Assembly: GCA_013041835.1 (NCBI GenBank)
Contig: JABDRH010000232.1
Coordinates: 1 to 6,375 of the forward strand
Reading direction: 5' to 3'
Source of the DNA: Desulfatitalea sp.
GTDB taxonomy: Bacteria > Desulfobacterota > Desulfobacteria > Desulfobacterales > Desulfosarcinaceae
DNA length: 6,375 bases
Part shown: piece by piece, positions 5,927 to 6,375 of the stretch
How positions within the stretch are numbered: the first letter of the stretch is position 1
Layout: each line of letters starts with the position of its first letter
Translations under genes and position numbers: made by a program
The notes under the pieces: generated by a model
Told to the model about the DNA's origin: nothing
The model's input: only the letters and a program-made list of their open reading frames with translations
Database searches by the model: none

Positions 5927-6375
5927 TTATGAGTTGCCTGCGTCTTGCTCATGATATGCTTGTAAGCACTTGACGCCCAACGCCTGGGTTTTGAGCGCCG
6001 TGACCGCTTTGCACACCGCCAGGGCGCCGGCGGCGGTGGTCACGTAGGGTACGCCGAATTTCAAAGCCGCGCGCCGGATGATGTAGCCGTCCCGACTGGG
6101 GGTATCGCCCGAGCCGGTGTTGATCACCATCTGGATTTCTCCGTTTTTAACCGCATCCTCCACATTGGGCCGGCCCTGATCCAATTTGTTGATGTGTTTG
6201 GAGGCGACACCGCGTTCCCGCAGGTAATCCCCGGTGCCGCTGGTGGTCAGAATCGAGAAATTCAAATGTGTAAATTCTTTTGCCACACTCACGATGGCGG
6301 GTTTGTCCGCGTCCATGACACTGATGAACACCGTGCCTTGCACCGGCAGCTTTTGGCCGGCGCCCAACTGGGCTT
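5927..6375 (-). CDS. carB: Carbamoyl-phosphate synthase large subunit, C-terminal part (cut by window edge)
   Basis: Only the last 148 residues are visible; the frame runs open through the right edge and reads AQLGAGQKLPVQGTVF from there. This is the C-terminal allosteric domain (MGS-like fold) of the large subunit of carbamoyl-phosphate synthase, plus the link from the second ATP-grasp half. The whole enzyme makes carbamoyl phosphate from bicarbonate, ATP and glutamine-derived ammonia for pyrimidines and arginine. The domain shows ISVMDADK, the phosphate-binding LTTSGT, HINKL, and the INTGSGD loop, the positions where effectors such as UMP or IMP bind in the E. coli enzyme. The full protein is normally about 1,070 residues, so most lies outside. 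A TTG at 6365-6367 could be taken as a start, but this is internal to carB. purF follows 34 bases downstream, and the two are likely co-transcribed. Confidence 0.95.
   Translation of the reverse strand, partial: AQLGAGQKLPVQGTVFISVMDADKPAIVSVAKEFTHLNFSILTTSGTGDYLRERGVASKHINKLDQGRPNVEDAVKNGEIQMVINTGSGDTPSRDGYIIRRAALKFGVPYVTTAAGALAVCKAVTALKTQALGVKCLQAYHEQDAGNS

Noticed and set aside
5927..6367. Stand-alone methylglyoxal synthase-like protein starting at TTG 6367
   Set aside because: The frame continues through the window edge with typical carB sequence (AQLGAGQKLP), so this is the C-terminal domain of carB and not a separate small gene.
1..6375. CRISPR array, tRNA, rRNA, insertion sequence or phage-like genes
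   Set aside because: I found no spaced direct repeats, no tRNA cloverleaf, no transposase or integrase motifs and no terminal inverted repeats on reading both strands.

Overview
The window looks like ordinary bacterial chromosome, most likely from an anaerobic or facultative Desulfobacterota-type (former deltaproteobacterial) organism. This placement is an inference from the carB-purF gene order, the iron-sulfur, propeptide-type PurF, and a radical SAM enzyme beside a cyclic-nucleotide-binding protein. No marker gene in the window settles the taxonomy. No mobile element, CRISPR array, tRNA or rRNA was seen.

Layout. Positions 1-319 hold no convincing gene, but they contain a good sigma70-type promoter (exact TTGACA, 17-base spacer) and a leader of about 100 bases. 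Next comes a two-gene plus-strand unit: a short bacterial-type myo-inositol-1-phosphate synthase (320-1492), then, 23 bases later, a sugar-phosphate isomerase/epimerase-type TIM-barrel protein (1516-2361). A gap of 283 bases (2362-2644) separates these from convergent minus-strand genes. It is AT-richer than the genes and carries a strong GC-rich palindrome and smaller dyads.

The minus strand, read from the right edge, has the end of carB (carbamoyl-phosphate synthase large subunit, cut by the window), purF (amidophosphoribosyltransferase), a cNMP-binding-domain protein without a DNA-binding domain, and a radical SAM enzyme with a cysteine-rich C-terminus. The stop of the cNMP protein and the start of the radical SAM gene share one base (TAATG), so the two are probably translationally coupled. 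A candidate promoter lies between purF and this pair.

How the genes fit together. carB and purF are housekeeping enzymes: CarB makes carbamoyl phosphate for pyrimidines and arginine, and PurF commits PRPP to purines. The inositol synthase makes inositol phosphate from glucose 6-phosphate, and its TIM-barrel partner may process an inositol-related sugar. The least explained part is the cNMP-sensor/radical SAM pair, whose substrate cannot be read from this window. Two starts were moved from the longest reading frame because of ribosome-binding-site position: purF to 5892 and the cNMP gene to 4332.
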